A DNA stretch of 64,000 nucleotides from Gluconacetobacter johannae (lineage in GTDB: Bacteria > Pseudomonadota > Alphaproteobacteria > Acetobacterales > Acetobacteraceae): NCBI RefSeq assembly GCF_025994435.1, contig NZ_BAQK01000060.1, positions 1 to 64,000 on the forward strand, in the 5' to 3' direction. Positions 36,386-46,392 of the stretch are shown here, one piece after another. The position numbers and the translations under genes are program-made. Each line of letters opens with the position of its first letter. Positions within the stretch are counted from its first letter, which is position 1. The notes under the pieces were generated by a model. That model had not been told where the DNA came from and made no database searches. It saw nothing but the letters and a program-made list of their open reading frames with translations.

Positions 36386-36886
36386 CTACGCCGCGCGGCG
36401 CAGCTTCTCGAAGCGTCTGACCACCCGTTCGCGCTTCAGGCGCGACAGGCGCCGGGTCCAGAAGAGGCCGTCAAGCTGGTCGATTTCATGCTGCAGGCAG
36501 ACCGCCAGCATCCCGTCGGCGTCCTCGACCCGCGCCGCGCCTGTCAGGTCCTGATAGCGCACCCGCACGCGGGCGGGGCGGTCGATGTCCGCCGACACCC
36601 CCGGCATGGACACGCTGCCTTCCTCGAACCGCGCGGTCTCGGGGCTGGCCCATTCGATGTGCGGATTCACGTAGGTCCGCACCTGGCCGTCCGCCGGCAG
36701 CGCGATGACCACAAGCCGCAGGCCGATGCCGACATGCGGCGCGGTGATGCCGATGCCCGGGGCCGCGCGCATGGTCTCCAGCAGATCGGCCGCCAGCGTT
36801 GCCAGAGCGGTGTCGAACGTGGTCACGGGGGTGGCGGCGCTGTTCAGCCTGGGGTCGGGATAGGGGACGATGGGCAGGATGGTCAT
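36386..36886 (-). CDS. Peptide deformylase-like protein lacking metal ligands
   Basis: 166 residues aligning over full length to peptide deformylase (start ILPIVPYPDPRL). The three active-site motifs are altered. Motif 1 reads GIGITAPHVG (44-53; normally GxGxAAxQ), motif 2 reads EEGSVS (88-93; the metal Cys is Ser), and motif 3 reads QHEIDQ (122-127; the second metal His is Gln) although the catalytic Glu124 remains. Normal metal binding is therefore unlikely and the enzyme is probably inactive or changed in function. A true def gene is expected elsewhere. ATG 36886 is used; an upstream in-frame start at 36925 adds 13 unlike residues. Confidence 0.8.
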   Translation of the reverse strand: MTILPIVPYPDPRLNSAATPVTTFDTALATLAADLLETMRAAPGIGITAPHVGIGLRLVVIALPADGQVRTYVNPHIEWASPETARFEEGSVSMPGVSADIDRPARVRVRYQDLTGAARVEDADGMLAVCLQHEIDQLDGLFWTRRLSRLKRERVVRRFEKLRRAA

Positions 36887-36987
36887 CTCGGCGGCCAGGG
36901 TAGCACCGCACGGGGGGCGGATCACGGAGATATTCAGGGGGCGATGCTTGACCGGCTATCCTCGCCCGGCGCTATGATCGCGTCGTT

Positions 36988-37075
36988 CTCCGGGGAGCCG
37001 CGCTTGGTGGCTGAGAGAGGGGCGAGCCCCTGACCCGTCGAACCTGATCCGGGTCATGCCGGCGAAGGGATGGGA
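36988..37075 (+). ncRNA. TPP riboswitch (THI element)
   Basis: The conserved core is easy to read: GGGGAGCC, then GGCTGAGAG, then GACCCGTCGAACCTGATCCG and GGTCATGCCGGCGAAGGGA. It lies about 80 bases upstream of thiC on the same strand and should lower thiC expression when thiamine diphosphate is present. A GC-rich stem region between the aptamer and the thiC ribosome binding site (GAGGA) is the likely expression platform. Confidence 0.95.
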
Positions 37076-37157
37076 ATTGGACGCGGGCGCCCGCATGGCG
37101 TGCCGCGAATATGACATTCGCGCCGGCGCGGCTCCTCCAAGACCATGAGGACGCGTC

Positions 37158-39034
<1,877 letters not shown>

Positions 39035-39035
<1 letters not shown>

Positions 39036-39194
39036 TACCAACTGTCCGAAAGACCGACGCATGAGATGCCCCCGCCAAGGGCGTTGCCCTTTGGAAACCC
39101 ATTCGTTATCAAATGATTGGGGTGCAGGGCCTCAGGCCCTGTCGGGTCCAGGGCAGAGCCCTGGTTAGACGTCAATCCCAAAGCGGGTTGGTAT
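39035..39194. repeat. Palindrome-rich intergenic element with 8-bp inverted ends
   Basis: The 168-base gap between thiC and the convergent aminotransferase-like gene is built of palindromes. Outer inverted repeats are ATACCAAC (39035-39042) and GTTGGTAT (39187-39194). Inside are CCAAGGGC/GCCCTTTGG (39075-39094), CAGGGCCT/AGGCCCTG (39125-39141) and CCAGGGC/GCCCTGG (39148-39164). It could be a REP/MITE-like interspersed repeat and may also act as a bidirectional terminator. No coding potential. Confidence 0.6.
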
Positions 39195-39203
39195 GATCGG
39201 GGA

Positions 39204-40652
39204 TCAGGCGGCCCGGAAACGGGCGGTGGCGCAATCGCCGACATAGGCGTCGGCCATCGGGTAGGGGGTGCGCGCCAGCTCGTCGACAGCGGCGATGATC
39301 CGCCCGGCTTTCGCGTCGTCCATCAGCGCGCTGAAGTTCAGGCGGGTCCAGCCGGGCTTGTCCATTTCCTCGCCCCCCAGGATGGCGGCGCGGAGCGCGT
39401 GCGAGCGGGCGGCGTCGATCCCCAGCAGCCGATGGGCGTACGGCCCGGCGCAGGCGCATCCGCCACGGGCCTGGATGCCGTAGCCGTCGGACAGCATGCG
39501 CGTGAACAATTGCTGATGGATCGTGCCGCCGCGCAGCGGGTCGCGCACGCGAAACGAGAAGATCGGCAGGCAGGCCGCCGCCCCCCTGTTACCCAGGATC
39601 TGGATATTCGGGTTGCGGTCCCACACCGCCAGGGCCGCGCGGCGGAATGCGGCGTGGCGCGCGTCCATCCTTTCCTGCCCGATGGCCTCCTTGACCAGGA
39701 AGGCCAGCCCCGCGCGGATGTCGCCCACGACGTTGGGGGTGCCGGCTTCCTCGCGGCAGGCCAGGTTTTCGGAATAATCATGCCCCCAGGGGGATACGAA
39801 CCGCACCGTCCCGCCGCCGGTGAACACCGGCCTGTCGCGCGACACCGCCGCGTCGCGGACGATCATGACGCCGGACGCGCCGGGGCCGCCGATGAATTTG
39901 TGGGGCGAGACGACGACGGCATCCTTCTCGAACGGGGTGCCGGCCTTCATGTCGATGGGCAGGTACGGGCCGCCGCCCGCATAATCCCAGACCGTGCGGG
40001 CGTCGTGCCGTTTCAGCAGGGCCGTCACGGCATCGGGGTCGGTGACGATTCCCGTCACGTTCGACGCCGCCGAGAACGCCCCGACCTTCAGCCGCCCCGG
40101 CCCTGCCGCTGCCAGTGCCGACGCCAGCGCGCCCAAGTCGGGGCCGCCCTGTTCGGCCTCGGCGATCTCGACGATTTCGGCGCCGCTCTCGCGCCAGGGC
40201 AGGATGTTGGAGTGATGTTCATACGGCCCGATGAAGACCACCGGGGCCTGCCCGGCCCGCACCGCGTCCTCGACCCCCAGCAGATGCACCAGCCGGTTCA
40301 GCCCCGCCGTCGCCCCGGACCCGGTGAAGATGGTTGAAAATGCCCCCGTCGCGCCGCACAGGCGGGCGATCTCGCTTCGCGCCGCCTGCCGCAGGCGGGT
40401 CATGTACCGTCCGCAGTACGAGGCCTCGGTATGGCTGTTGGCGTAATAGGGCAGGACCTGCGTCGCCACGAAATCCTCGACCTGGTGCAGGGCGCGGCCC
40501 GAGGCCACGTAGTCGGCATAGATCAGCGCCCGGGTGCCGAAGGGGCCGGGAATGGGCGCGCCTTCGCCGATCACGCCGTCGCGCAGGGCCGCCAGGTCGC
40601 CCGCCCGCAGCGTAGCGGCGAAGTCCGAAAGCGGGGTGTGGTCGTCCTGCAT
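39204..40652 (-). CDS. Class V aminotransferase/cysteine-desulfurase-like PLP enzyme
   Basis: 482 residues. The PLP lysine is in VVSPHKFIGGPGASG and the substrate-side Cys in GGCACAGPY, an arrangement like cysteine-desulfurase relatives. The N-terminal YADYVASGRALHQVEDF block is typical of this subgroup. Start ATG 40652 with GAGGA 7 bases upstream; an in-frame start at 40742 would run into the regulator promoter. The reaction is unknown; C-S lyase/desulfurase or amino-acid aminotransferase are options. It is divergent from an Lrp/AsnC regulator gene that probably controls it. Confidence 0.82.
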   Translation of the reverse strand: MQDDHTPLSDFAATLRAGDLAALRDGVIGEGAPIPGPFGTRALIYADYVASGRALHQVEDFVATQVLPYYANSHTEASYCGRYMTRLRQAARSEIARLCGATGAFSTIFTGSGATAGLNRLVHLLGVEDAVRAGQAPVVFIGPYEHHSNILPWRESGAEIVEIAEAEQGGPDLGALASALAAAGPGRLKVGAFSAASNVTGIVTDPDAVTALLKRHDARTVWDYAGGGPYLPIDMKAGTPFEKDAVVVSPHKFIGGPGASGVMIVRDAAVSRDRPVFTGGGTVRFVSPWGHDYSENLACREEAGTPNVVGDIRAGLAFLVKEAIGQERMDARHAAFRRAALAVWDRNPNIQILGNRGAAACLPIFSFRVRDPLRGGTIHQQLFTRMLSDGYGIQARGGCACAGPYAHRLLGIDAARSHALRAAILGGEEMDKPGWTRLNFSALMDDAKAGRIIAAVDELARTPYPMADAYVGDCATARFRAA

Positions 40653-40739
40653 CGCTCTGTCCTCGGCTGGGCTGTCGGTCGGATGACGATAGACCCGCTC
40701 GCGTGGACAAACTTCACCATTCCATGCTTCCGGATGCGG

Positions 40740-40755
40740 CATATGTGGTCATATG
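40740..40755. promoter_or_regulatory. Palindrome CATATG-4-CATATG, candidate Lrp operator
   Basis: Two CATATG half-sites with a 4-base spacer lie in the intergenic region of the divergent pair, 7 bases before the regulator start. Lrp/AsnC proteins often bind such A/T-rich dyads and regulate themselves and the neighbouring gene. Assignment is by position and symmetry. Confidence 0.4.
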
Positions 40756-40762
40756 ATCGGTC

Positions 40763-41224
40763 ATGAGAGAAAAGCTGGATCATTTCGATCGCGCCCTGTT
40801 GCGTGCGCTGCAGAAGGATGCCGCGCTGTCGCAGCGCGAACTGGCCGACATCGTGGGGCTGTCGCAGAACGCCTGCTGGCGGCGGCTGCATGCCCTGCGC
40901 GAACGCGGGCTGGTGCGGGGGCAGACCGTGCGGCTGGATGCGGGGGCGCTGGGCCTGAAGCTGACGGTGTTCGTCATGGTCCGCACCCGGCACCATTCCC
41001 AGGAGTGGCTGCAAACCTTCCGGGGCGCGGTGACCGCCATTCCCAACGTGATCGATTTCTACCGCATCGCCGGCGACTACGATTACATGCTGAAAATCGT
41101 GGCGGCGGACATGAACGCCTTCGACGAGATCTACCGGCGCCTGATCGCGCAGGTCGAACTGGATACGGTCACGTCGTACATGGCGATGGAGGCGATTTCG
41201 GACAATCGCGACCTGCCGATCTGA
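40763..41224 (+). CDS. Lrp/AsnC-family transcriptional regulator
   Basis: 153 residues. The N-terminal helix-turn-helix (LSQRELADIVGLSQNACWRRLHAL) is followed by the RAM ligand-binding domain (RIAGDYDYMLKIVAADMNAFDEIY). It likely responds to an amino acid. It is divergent from the class V PLP enzyme gene, which is its most probable target, and ends 22 bases before the convergent HAD-phosphatase gene. Confidence 0.9.
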   Translation: MREKLDHFDRALLRALQKDAALSQRELADIVGLSQNACWRRLHALRERGLVRGQTVRLDAGALGLKLTVFVMVRTRHHSQEWLQTFRGAVTAIPNVIDFYRIAGDYDYMLKIVAADMNAFDEIYRRLIAQVELDTVTSYMAMEAISDNRDLPI

Positions 41225-41246
41225 AAGGGTGTCCGGAACGGGATCC

Positions 41247-41918
41247 CTACGACCGGGCCTGCCTGATGAAATCCAGCACCATGTGCAGGTCCTCCATGAT
41301 CGCCAAGGCCTTCCGCCGGATATCGTCGTTGGGCTCCAGCAGGTCCGGCACGACGATGACGGGGATGCGGGCGGCGTGGGCGGCACGCGCGCCGCTGTGC
41401 GAATCCTCCAGCGCCAGGCACTGCGCGGCGGGAACGCCGATCTGGCGGGCCGCGGTCAGGTAGGGTTCGGGGTCGGGCTTGCCCCGCGTGACGTCGTCGC
41501 GCGTCACGATGACGTCGAACCGCCAGTGCAGGTTCGTCAGGGCCAGGTGATGATCGGCGCGAACGCGGCTGGAGGACGTTGCGACCGCGCGGGGAATCCC
41601 CTCGGCGTCCAGATAGTCCAGCAGCGGCGCGACCCCTTCCTTCATCACCAGCCTGCCGGCATCGACCAGATCGCGCAGATGGACCTCCTGCGCCGCGAAG
41701 AAGGCCTGCAAGGGGAAGGACTCGCCATAGGTTTCCAGCACCAGGGCGCGGCACCCATCCGCCGCCACGCCGACCATGCGCCGGCAGAACGAGGCGGGCA
41801 TGTCGTATCCCACGGCCGCGCCGGCATGGATCAGCGCATCCATGGCCAGGCTTTCACTGTCCAGCAGCAGGCCGTCCATGTCGAAGATCACGCCGTCGAT
41901 CGGCTGGAGTGTCATCAT
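41247..41918 (-). CDS. HAD-superfamily sugar-phosphatase/beta-phosphoglucomutase-like hydrolase
   Basis: 223 residues. HAD motifs: nucleophile in DMDGLLLDSE, motif II TSSS, motif III region RGKPDPEPYL and motif IV EDSHSG. The helical cap lies between motif I and II. Such proteins dephosphorylate sugar phosphates or phosphoglycolate; the substrate is undetermined. It reads in the same direction as the CsbD-like and regulator genes beyond it, but the 130-base gap suggests its own promoter. Confidence 0.85.
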   Translation of the reverse strand: MMTLQPIDGVIFDMDGLLLDSESLAMDALIHAGAAVGYDMPASFCRRMVGVAADGCRALVLETYGESFPLQAFFAAQEVHLRDLVDAGRLVMKEGVAPLLDYLDAEGIPRAVATSSSRVRADHHLALTNLHWRFDVIVTRDDVTRGKPDPEPYLTAARQIGVPAAQCLALEDSHSGARAAHAARIPVIVVPDLLEPNDDIRRKALAIMEDLHMVLDFIRQARS

Positions 41919-42048
41919 CCTTAACGCTTTCCGGGCATCCTGTCCGCGTGGGGGCAGAGGCCGATGGTCTGGGGGATGAGTGGTCCGGCAGGGAGGGCAG
42001 GGCGGCGGATCGCCTCCTGCCCCCCGACGGCGACCGGGGCTTGCGCGC

Positions 42049-42228
42049 TCAGAGCTTGTTCAGCGTGCCCTTCACTCCGCCCTTGGTCTTCTCGGCCTGG
42101 CCCTTCAGCTTCTGGGCCGCGCCCCTGGCTTCCAGTTCCGGATTGTGCGTTGCCTTGCCGATGCGGTGCTTGACCGCGCCGAGCATCGTGTCGGCATGTC
42201 CCTTGGCCTTGTCTTTCAGTTCGCCCAT
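42049..42228 (-). CDS. CsbD-like stress protein
   Basis: 59 residues, mostly charged. The CsbD pattern is clear: GELKDKAKGHADTMLGAVKH, then ARGAAQKLKGQAEKTKG. These small helical proteins are induced in general stress. GGAG sits 6-8 bases before ATG 42228; an upstream in-frame extension shows no CsbD likeness. Confidence 0.8.
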   Translation of the reverse strand: MGELKDKAKGHADTMLGAVKHRIGKATHNPELEARGAAQKLKGQAEKTKGGVKGTLNKL

Positions 42229-42316
42229 CTCGGTCACTCCATGATGGCGCCTCCCTGGCCGGAGGCCGGCAGGAGCGAAACGCCCGGCGGGGATGGAGGT
42301 TGCAGTCCCGGTTCCG

Positions 42317-43525
42317 TCATCCGCCCGGCGGCGCAAGCTGAAGCGCCAGGTACAGCGCCACGATGTCCTCGGTCCGCGTCAGATCGACGCCGCAGATCCG
42401 TTCGATCCGTTTCAGGCGGTAATCCAGGCTGTTGCGATGCAGGTCCAGCGCGCGGGCCGTGGCGGCCTGCTGCATGCCATGGGCCAGCCATGTCGTCAGC
42501 GTGTGCAGCAGCGGCGCATGCCGCGCATCCTCGGTCAGGGGGCGCAGGGGGGCGCGCAGTTCCTCGGCCCGCCAGTCCTGGTGGGCACCGTCCAGCAGCA
42601 CGGGCAGGCGCATGTCCTGGTAGAACAGCACCGGCCGGTCCGGATACAGCCGGCGGCCGACCGCCAGCGTCGCGCGCGCCATCCGGCACGATCGCGCCAG
42701 CCCGTCCGGCCCGTCGAAATAGCGGCCCAGCGCCAGGCAGAGCGACAGGCCGGTGGCCTCGGTCGCGCGGGCCAGCAGGCGGGCGGCGCGCGCGCGGTGC
42801 CAGTCCAGGTTCCAGACCCCCTTCGCGTTCAGCGCGGGCGTCAGGACGACGATCTCGGTCAGCGACGGCGACGCGACCAGGTTGCCGGAGCCGGGTGCGC
42901 TCAACAGCGTGGTCAGCCGCTGCAATTCGCCCAGCAGGGTGTTGGCGTCCAGCGTGTCGGCGCGGACCTCCAGAATCGTGGCGACGCGCGGCCGATGCAG
43001 ATCGACGCCCAGCCGCGCGGCCGCGTCCCTCAGCGCCGGCACCGGGGCCTCGCCCCGCACCAGGCTCAGGACCAGTTCCTCGCGCAGGCGGGCGTCGTGC
43101 GAGAGCATGCGCGTCTGCCGTGCCTGTTCCAGCATCGTCTCGGCGGCCATGCGTACCAGTTCGGCATAGGGTCGCATGCTGGCCGGGGTGCCGGTCAGCC
43201 CGACGCAGCCCACCACCGCGCCGTCGACGCGTAGCGGCAGATTGACGCCCGGCCGCGCCGCCGCGCCGAACTGGCGGGCCGTGCGGGCGCCGATCTCGAC
43301 CGGGGCCTGCCGGGCGATGACCAGCAGCGCGGCGTCATGCCTCTGGCCCAGCCGCGCCGGGTCGCCGCTGGCGACGATCACCCCCCGTGCATCCATGACG
43401 TTGATGTTGCAGTCGATGATGGCCATCGACCGGTCCACGATGGCCTGCGCCAGCGCGGGGTCGATCGACCAGGGCGGCGGGCCGCCCTGCGGCCGGGGGG
43501 ACTCCGGGACGGACATCATCGGCAT
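42317..43525 (-). CDS. cdaR: CdaR-family sugar-diacid regulator
   Basis: 402 residues. The N-terminal 140 residues are the diacid-sensing domain (AIVDRSMAIIDCNINVMD start). The C-terminal PucR-type helix-turn-helix reads QQAATARALDLHRNSLDYRL. CdaR proteins activate genes for glycerate, galactarate or glucarate use. It is divergent from the glycerate kinase gene with a 136-base intergenic region, which fits that role. The rest of the glucarate/galactarate pathway is not in the window. Confidence 0.9.
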   Translation of the reverse strand: MPMMSVPESPRPQGGPPPWSIDPALAQAIVDRSMAIIDCNINVMDARGVIVASGDPARLGQRHDAALLVIARQAPVEIGARTARQFGAAARPGVNLPLRVDGAVVGCVGLTGTPASMRPYAELVRMAAETMLEQARQTRMLSHDARLREELVLSLVRGEAPVPALRDAAARLGVDLHRPRVATILEVRADTLDANTLLGELQRLTTLLSAPGSGNLVASPSLTEIVVLTPALNAKGVWNLDWHRARAARLLARATEATGLSLCLALGRYFDGPDGLARSCRMARATLAVGRRLYPDRPVLFYQDMRLPVLLDGAHQDWRAEELRAPLRPLTEDARHAPLLHTLTTWLAHGMQQAATARALDLHRNSLDYRLKRIERICGVDLTRTEDIVALYLALQLAPPGG

Positions 43526-43661
43526 GATCGGGATATTGGTCGATTGCCTGAAAATTTATGGAAATGATCCGCTATCCTTAGGGCATTTGCATCAAGCCCG
43601 CCAAGGCGTTTCTGCCTTACCGTCATGGGCGCCCCAAGAGCCACCGACCCAGGAGCCGGCG

Positions 43662-44801
43662 ATGAAGATCGTGATTGTCTGTGATTCCTTCAAGGAAAGC
43701 CTGTCGGCGCTGGAGGTGGCTGATGCGATCGAGGCCGGTTTTCGCGAGATCTATCCGGAGGCGACCTATGTGAAGCTACCGGCCGCCGACGGCGGCGAGG
43801 GCACGGCCGAAGCCCTGGTGGTGGCGACCGGTGGCCGGATGCTGCGGCGGAGGGTGACAGGGCCGCTGGGCGAACCGGTCGAGGCCCATTTCGGCATCCT
43901 GGGCGACGGACGGACCGCCGTGGTGGAAATGGCCGCCGCCGCCGGCCTGATGCTGGTGCCGCGCGGGCTGCGCGACCCGTTGGCGGCCACGACGTACGGC
44001 GTCGGGGAACTGATCCTGCAAGCCCTGGACCACGGCTGCCGTCACATCATCCTGGCCCTGGGCGGCAGCGCCACCAATGACGGCGGGGCCGGCATGGCGC
44101 AGGCGCTGGGCGCGTCGCTGCGCGACCGGTCGGGGGCCGAACTGCCGTTGGGCGGCGGCGCTTTGGGCCGCCTGGCGACGATCGACATGGCGGGACTGGA
44201 CCCCCGGCTGGCCGACTGCCGGGTCGAGGTGGCGTGCGACGTCGACAATCCGCTGACCGGCCCGCATGGGGCGTCGGAAATCTTCGGGCCGCAGAAAGGG
44301 GCGACGCCCGAGATGGTGCGGCTGCTGGACGACGCTCTGGCGCAGTACGGGTGCGTGCTGGAGCGCACGCTGGGCCGGGCGGTGGGGGCCATTCCCGGCG
44401 CAGGCGCGGCCGGTGGCATGGGGGCGGGGGCGATCGCCTTCCTGGACGCCGCCCTGCGCCCCGGCGTGGACATCGTGATGGAGGCGCTGGGCCTGGATGC
44501 GATCGTCGCGGATGCCGACCTGGTCATCACCGGCGAAGGGCGGATCGACGGGCAGACGGTGCATGGCAAGGCCCCCGTCGGGGTCGGCCGCGTCGCCCGC
44601 CGCCATGGCCGGCCGGTCATCGGCATCGCCGGGTCGCTGGGCGCCGACGCGCAGGCAGTGCATGCCCACGGCATCGACGCGATTTTCAGCGTGGTGAACC
44701 GGCCCTGCACCCTGGACGAGGCCCTGGCCGAAGCCGCCGTGAACGTCCGCGCCACCGCGCGGAACGTGGCGGCCGCCACCGCCCTGCTGCGTCCGCGCTG
44801 A
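43662..44801 (+). CDS. garK: Glycerate 2-kinase
   Basis: 379 residues of the GarK/GlxK family. N-terminal CDSFKESLSALEVADAIEAG, PAADGGEGTAEAL and ALGGSATNDGGAGMAQALGA are diagnostic. It phosphorylates D-glycerate to 2-phosphoglycerate, feeding glycolysis. AGGAG lies 8 bases before ATG 43662. Divergent from cdaR and convergent with an MFS transporter gene 12 bases away. Confidence 0.93.
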   Translation: MKIVIVCDSFKESLSALEVADAIEAGFREIYPEATYVKLPAADGGEGTAEALVVATGGRMLRRRVTGPLGEPVEAHFGILGDGRTAVVEMAAAAGLMLVPRGLRDPLAATTYGVGELILQALDHGCRHIILALGGSATNDGGAGMAQALGASLRDRSGAELPLGGGALGRLATIDMAGLDPRLADCRVEVACDVDNPLTGPHGASEIFGPQKGATPEMVRLLDDALAQYGCVLERTLGRAVGAIPGAGAAGGMGAGAIAFLDAALRPGVDIVMEALGLDAIVADADLVITGEGRIDGQTVHGKAPVGVGRVARRHGRPVIGIAGSLGADAQAVHAHGIDAIFSVVNRPCTLDEALAEAAVNVRATARNVAAATALLRPR

Positions 44802-44813
44802 AGATATTGCCAA

Positions 44814-46091
44814 TCAGCCCGGATCGCCTGGGGGGACGAAGGCTGGCAGCAGGGTGGGGTGTGTCCGCGCGTTCAGCAGGGTCAGCGTGACGATGCCGCA
44901 GGCGGCGGCCCCGACCACCAGCATCATCGCCGGCGCGAGGTTGCCGCCCGTGTGCGATGCGATGCCGTTTTCGATCAGGCCGGTGCTGGCGGCCAGCAGG
45001 TTGCCAAGCTGGTACGCCACGCCGGGAAACGTCGCGCGGACATCCGGTGGGGACAGTTCGTTCAGATAGGCCGGGACCACGCCCCACGCGCCCTGGATGC
45101 AGAACTGGATCAGCACCGCGCCAAGGCCGATCTCAGTCGCCGAGCCGGACAGCGCCCAGAGCGGCAGCAGCGGCAGCGCCAGGCCGGCGGCCAGCGCCAT
45201 GGCGCGCGGCCGGCCGATCCGTTCGGACAGGATGCCGAAGCACAGGCCCCCCGCGATGGCCGCCAGGTTGTACAGCACCACGATGAGGGTGATGGTCGGA
45301 TGGGCGATGTTCTTCTGCAGGGCCAGGAAGATCTTGGGATACAGGTCCTGCGACCCGTGGCTGAGGAAATTGAACGCCGTCATCAGGCCGACGGCATAGA
45401 GGACCAGCGGCCCGTGACGCCGCAGCAGTGGCAGGACGGCCCCGCCGCCCGCATCGCCTGCCGTTTCGCCGAGCGTGTGCCTCGCGTGCCGTCGCGCCAG
45501 CCAGACCGGGCTTTCCTTCACGAAGAGGGCGATATAGACGACCGAGACCACCGACGTCGCGCCCAGCACGAACAGCCCGCGCCAGCCCAGTGCGGGCAGC
45601 AGCAGGAACAGCAGCGACGCCAGCAGATATCCCGCGGGATATCCGGCCTGCAGCAGCCCCGACGCCATGCCGCGCCAGCCGGCGGGCACGGTTTCCATGG
45701 TCAGCGATGTCCCCACCCCCCATTCGCCGCCCAGCGCCACCCCGAACAGCAGCCGCAGGGCCAGGAACAGACCCAGCGTGGGGGCGGCGGCCGACAGCAG
45801 TTCGATGCAGGAATAGGTCAGGATGGTCGCCATCAGCACGGGGCGGCGTCCGTAGCGGTCCGCCGCCCGTCCGAACAGGTACGCGCCCACCGGGCGGCTG
45901 ACCAGGGTCAGCGTCGGGGCCAGCAGGATGGTCTCCAGCGTGGTTGCGAAGCTGCGGGCGACATTGTCCAGCGTGAAGAGGACGATGAAGAAATCGCACG
46001 CATCCAGCATCCAGCCGAGGAAACAGGCGGCGATGACGTGACGCGCGTCGGCGGCGGTGCGCGTCTGGGGGGGAAGGGACAGGACATTCAT
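44814..46091 (-). CDS. MFS transporter (metabolite:H+ symporter-like)
   Basis: 425 residues with twelve helices. MFS motif A reads GRAADRYGRRPVL, and the start CFLGWMLDACDFFIVLF resembles the NanT/ShiA/aromatic-acid carriers. The LARRHARHTLGE cytoplasmic loop is charged. The cargo is probably an organic acid; its position beside garK/cdaR makes a sugar acid or glycerate a possible cargo. Confidence 0.88.
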   Translation of the reverse strand: MNVLSLPPQTRTAADARHVIAACFLGWMLDACDFFIVLFTLDNVARSFATTLETILLAPTLTLVSRPVGAYLFGRAADRYGRRPVLMATILTYSCIELLSAAAPTLGLFLALRLLFGVALGGEWGVGTSLTMETVPAGWRGMASGLLQAGYPAGYLLASLLFLLLPALGWRGLFVLGATSVVSVVYIALFVKESPVWLARRHARHTLGETAGDAGGGAVLPLLRRHGPLVLYAVGLMTAFNFLSHGSQDLYPKIFLALQKNIAHPTITLIVVLYNLAAIAGGLCFGILSERIGRPRAMALAAGLALPLLPLWALSGSATEIGLGAVLIQFCIQGAWGVVPAYLNELSPPDVRATFPGVAYQLGNLLAASTGLIENGIASHTGGNLAPAMMLVVGAAACGIVTLTLLNARTHPTLLPAFVPPGDPG

Positions 46092-46392
46092 CGGCGCGGA
46101 TGGTTCCTCGGGGTTTCGCGATGTCCTTTCGTTTCTAGCCGGAACCCGCAGGCCGGATAGCTCGGTGGCGGATCACGAGATGGGCAGATGGCTGACAATC
46201 GGGTGAGCCCGGTGGCCTCGCGGCTGTCGCCGGCCGGTCGTGATTTCGGATTATTGATGAAAATGTCGTTAGTTTTCTCTTAATATCACTTTCCTGTGAA
46301 GGGTGTGCCATCGGGCATTCCGGCTCGTTAGGCACACAGATCGGCGGCGGTCGCGCGCCGTCGTCCTCCCCCGCACCAGGAAGGCCAGAAAG
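46092..46392. promoter_or_regulatory. Intergenic region upstream of glgA
   Basis: 301 bases separating the MFS gene and glgA. The stretch 46240-46315 is strikingly richer in A/T than the surroundings and probably contains the glgA operon promoter. Exact promoter boxes could not be fixed; spacing between the candidate TTGATG and TAATAT is too long for a standard sigma70 promoter. Confidence 0.4.
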
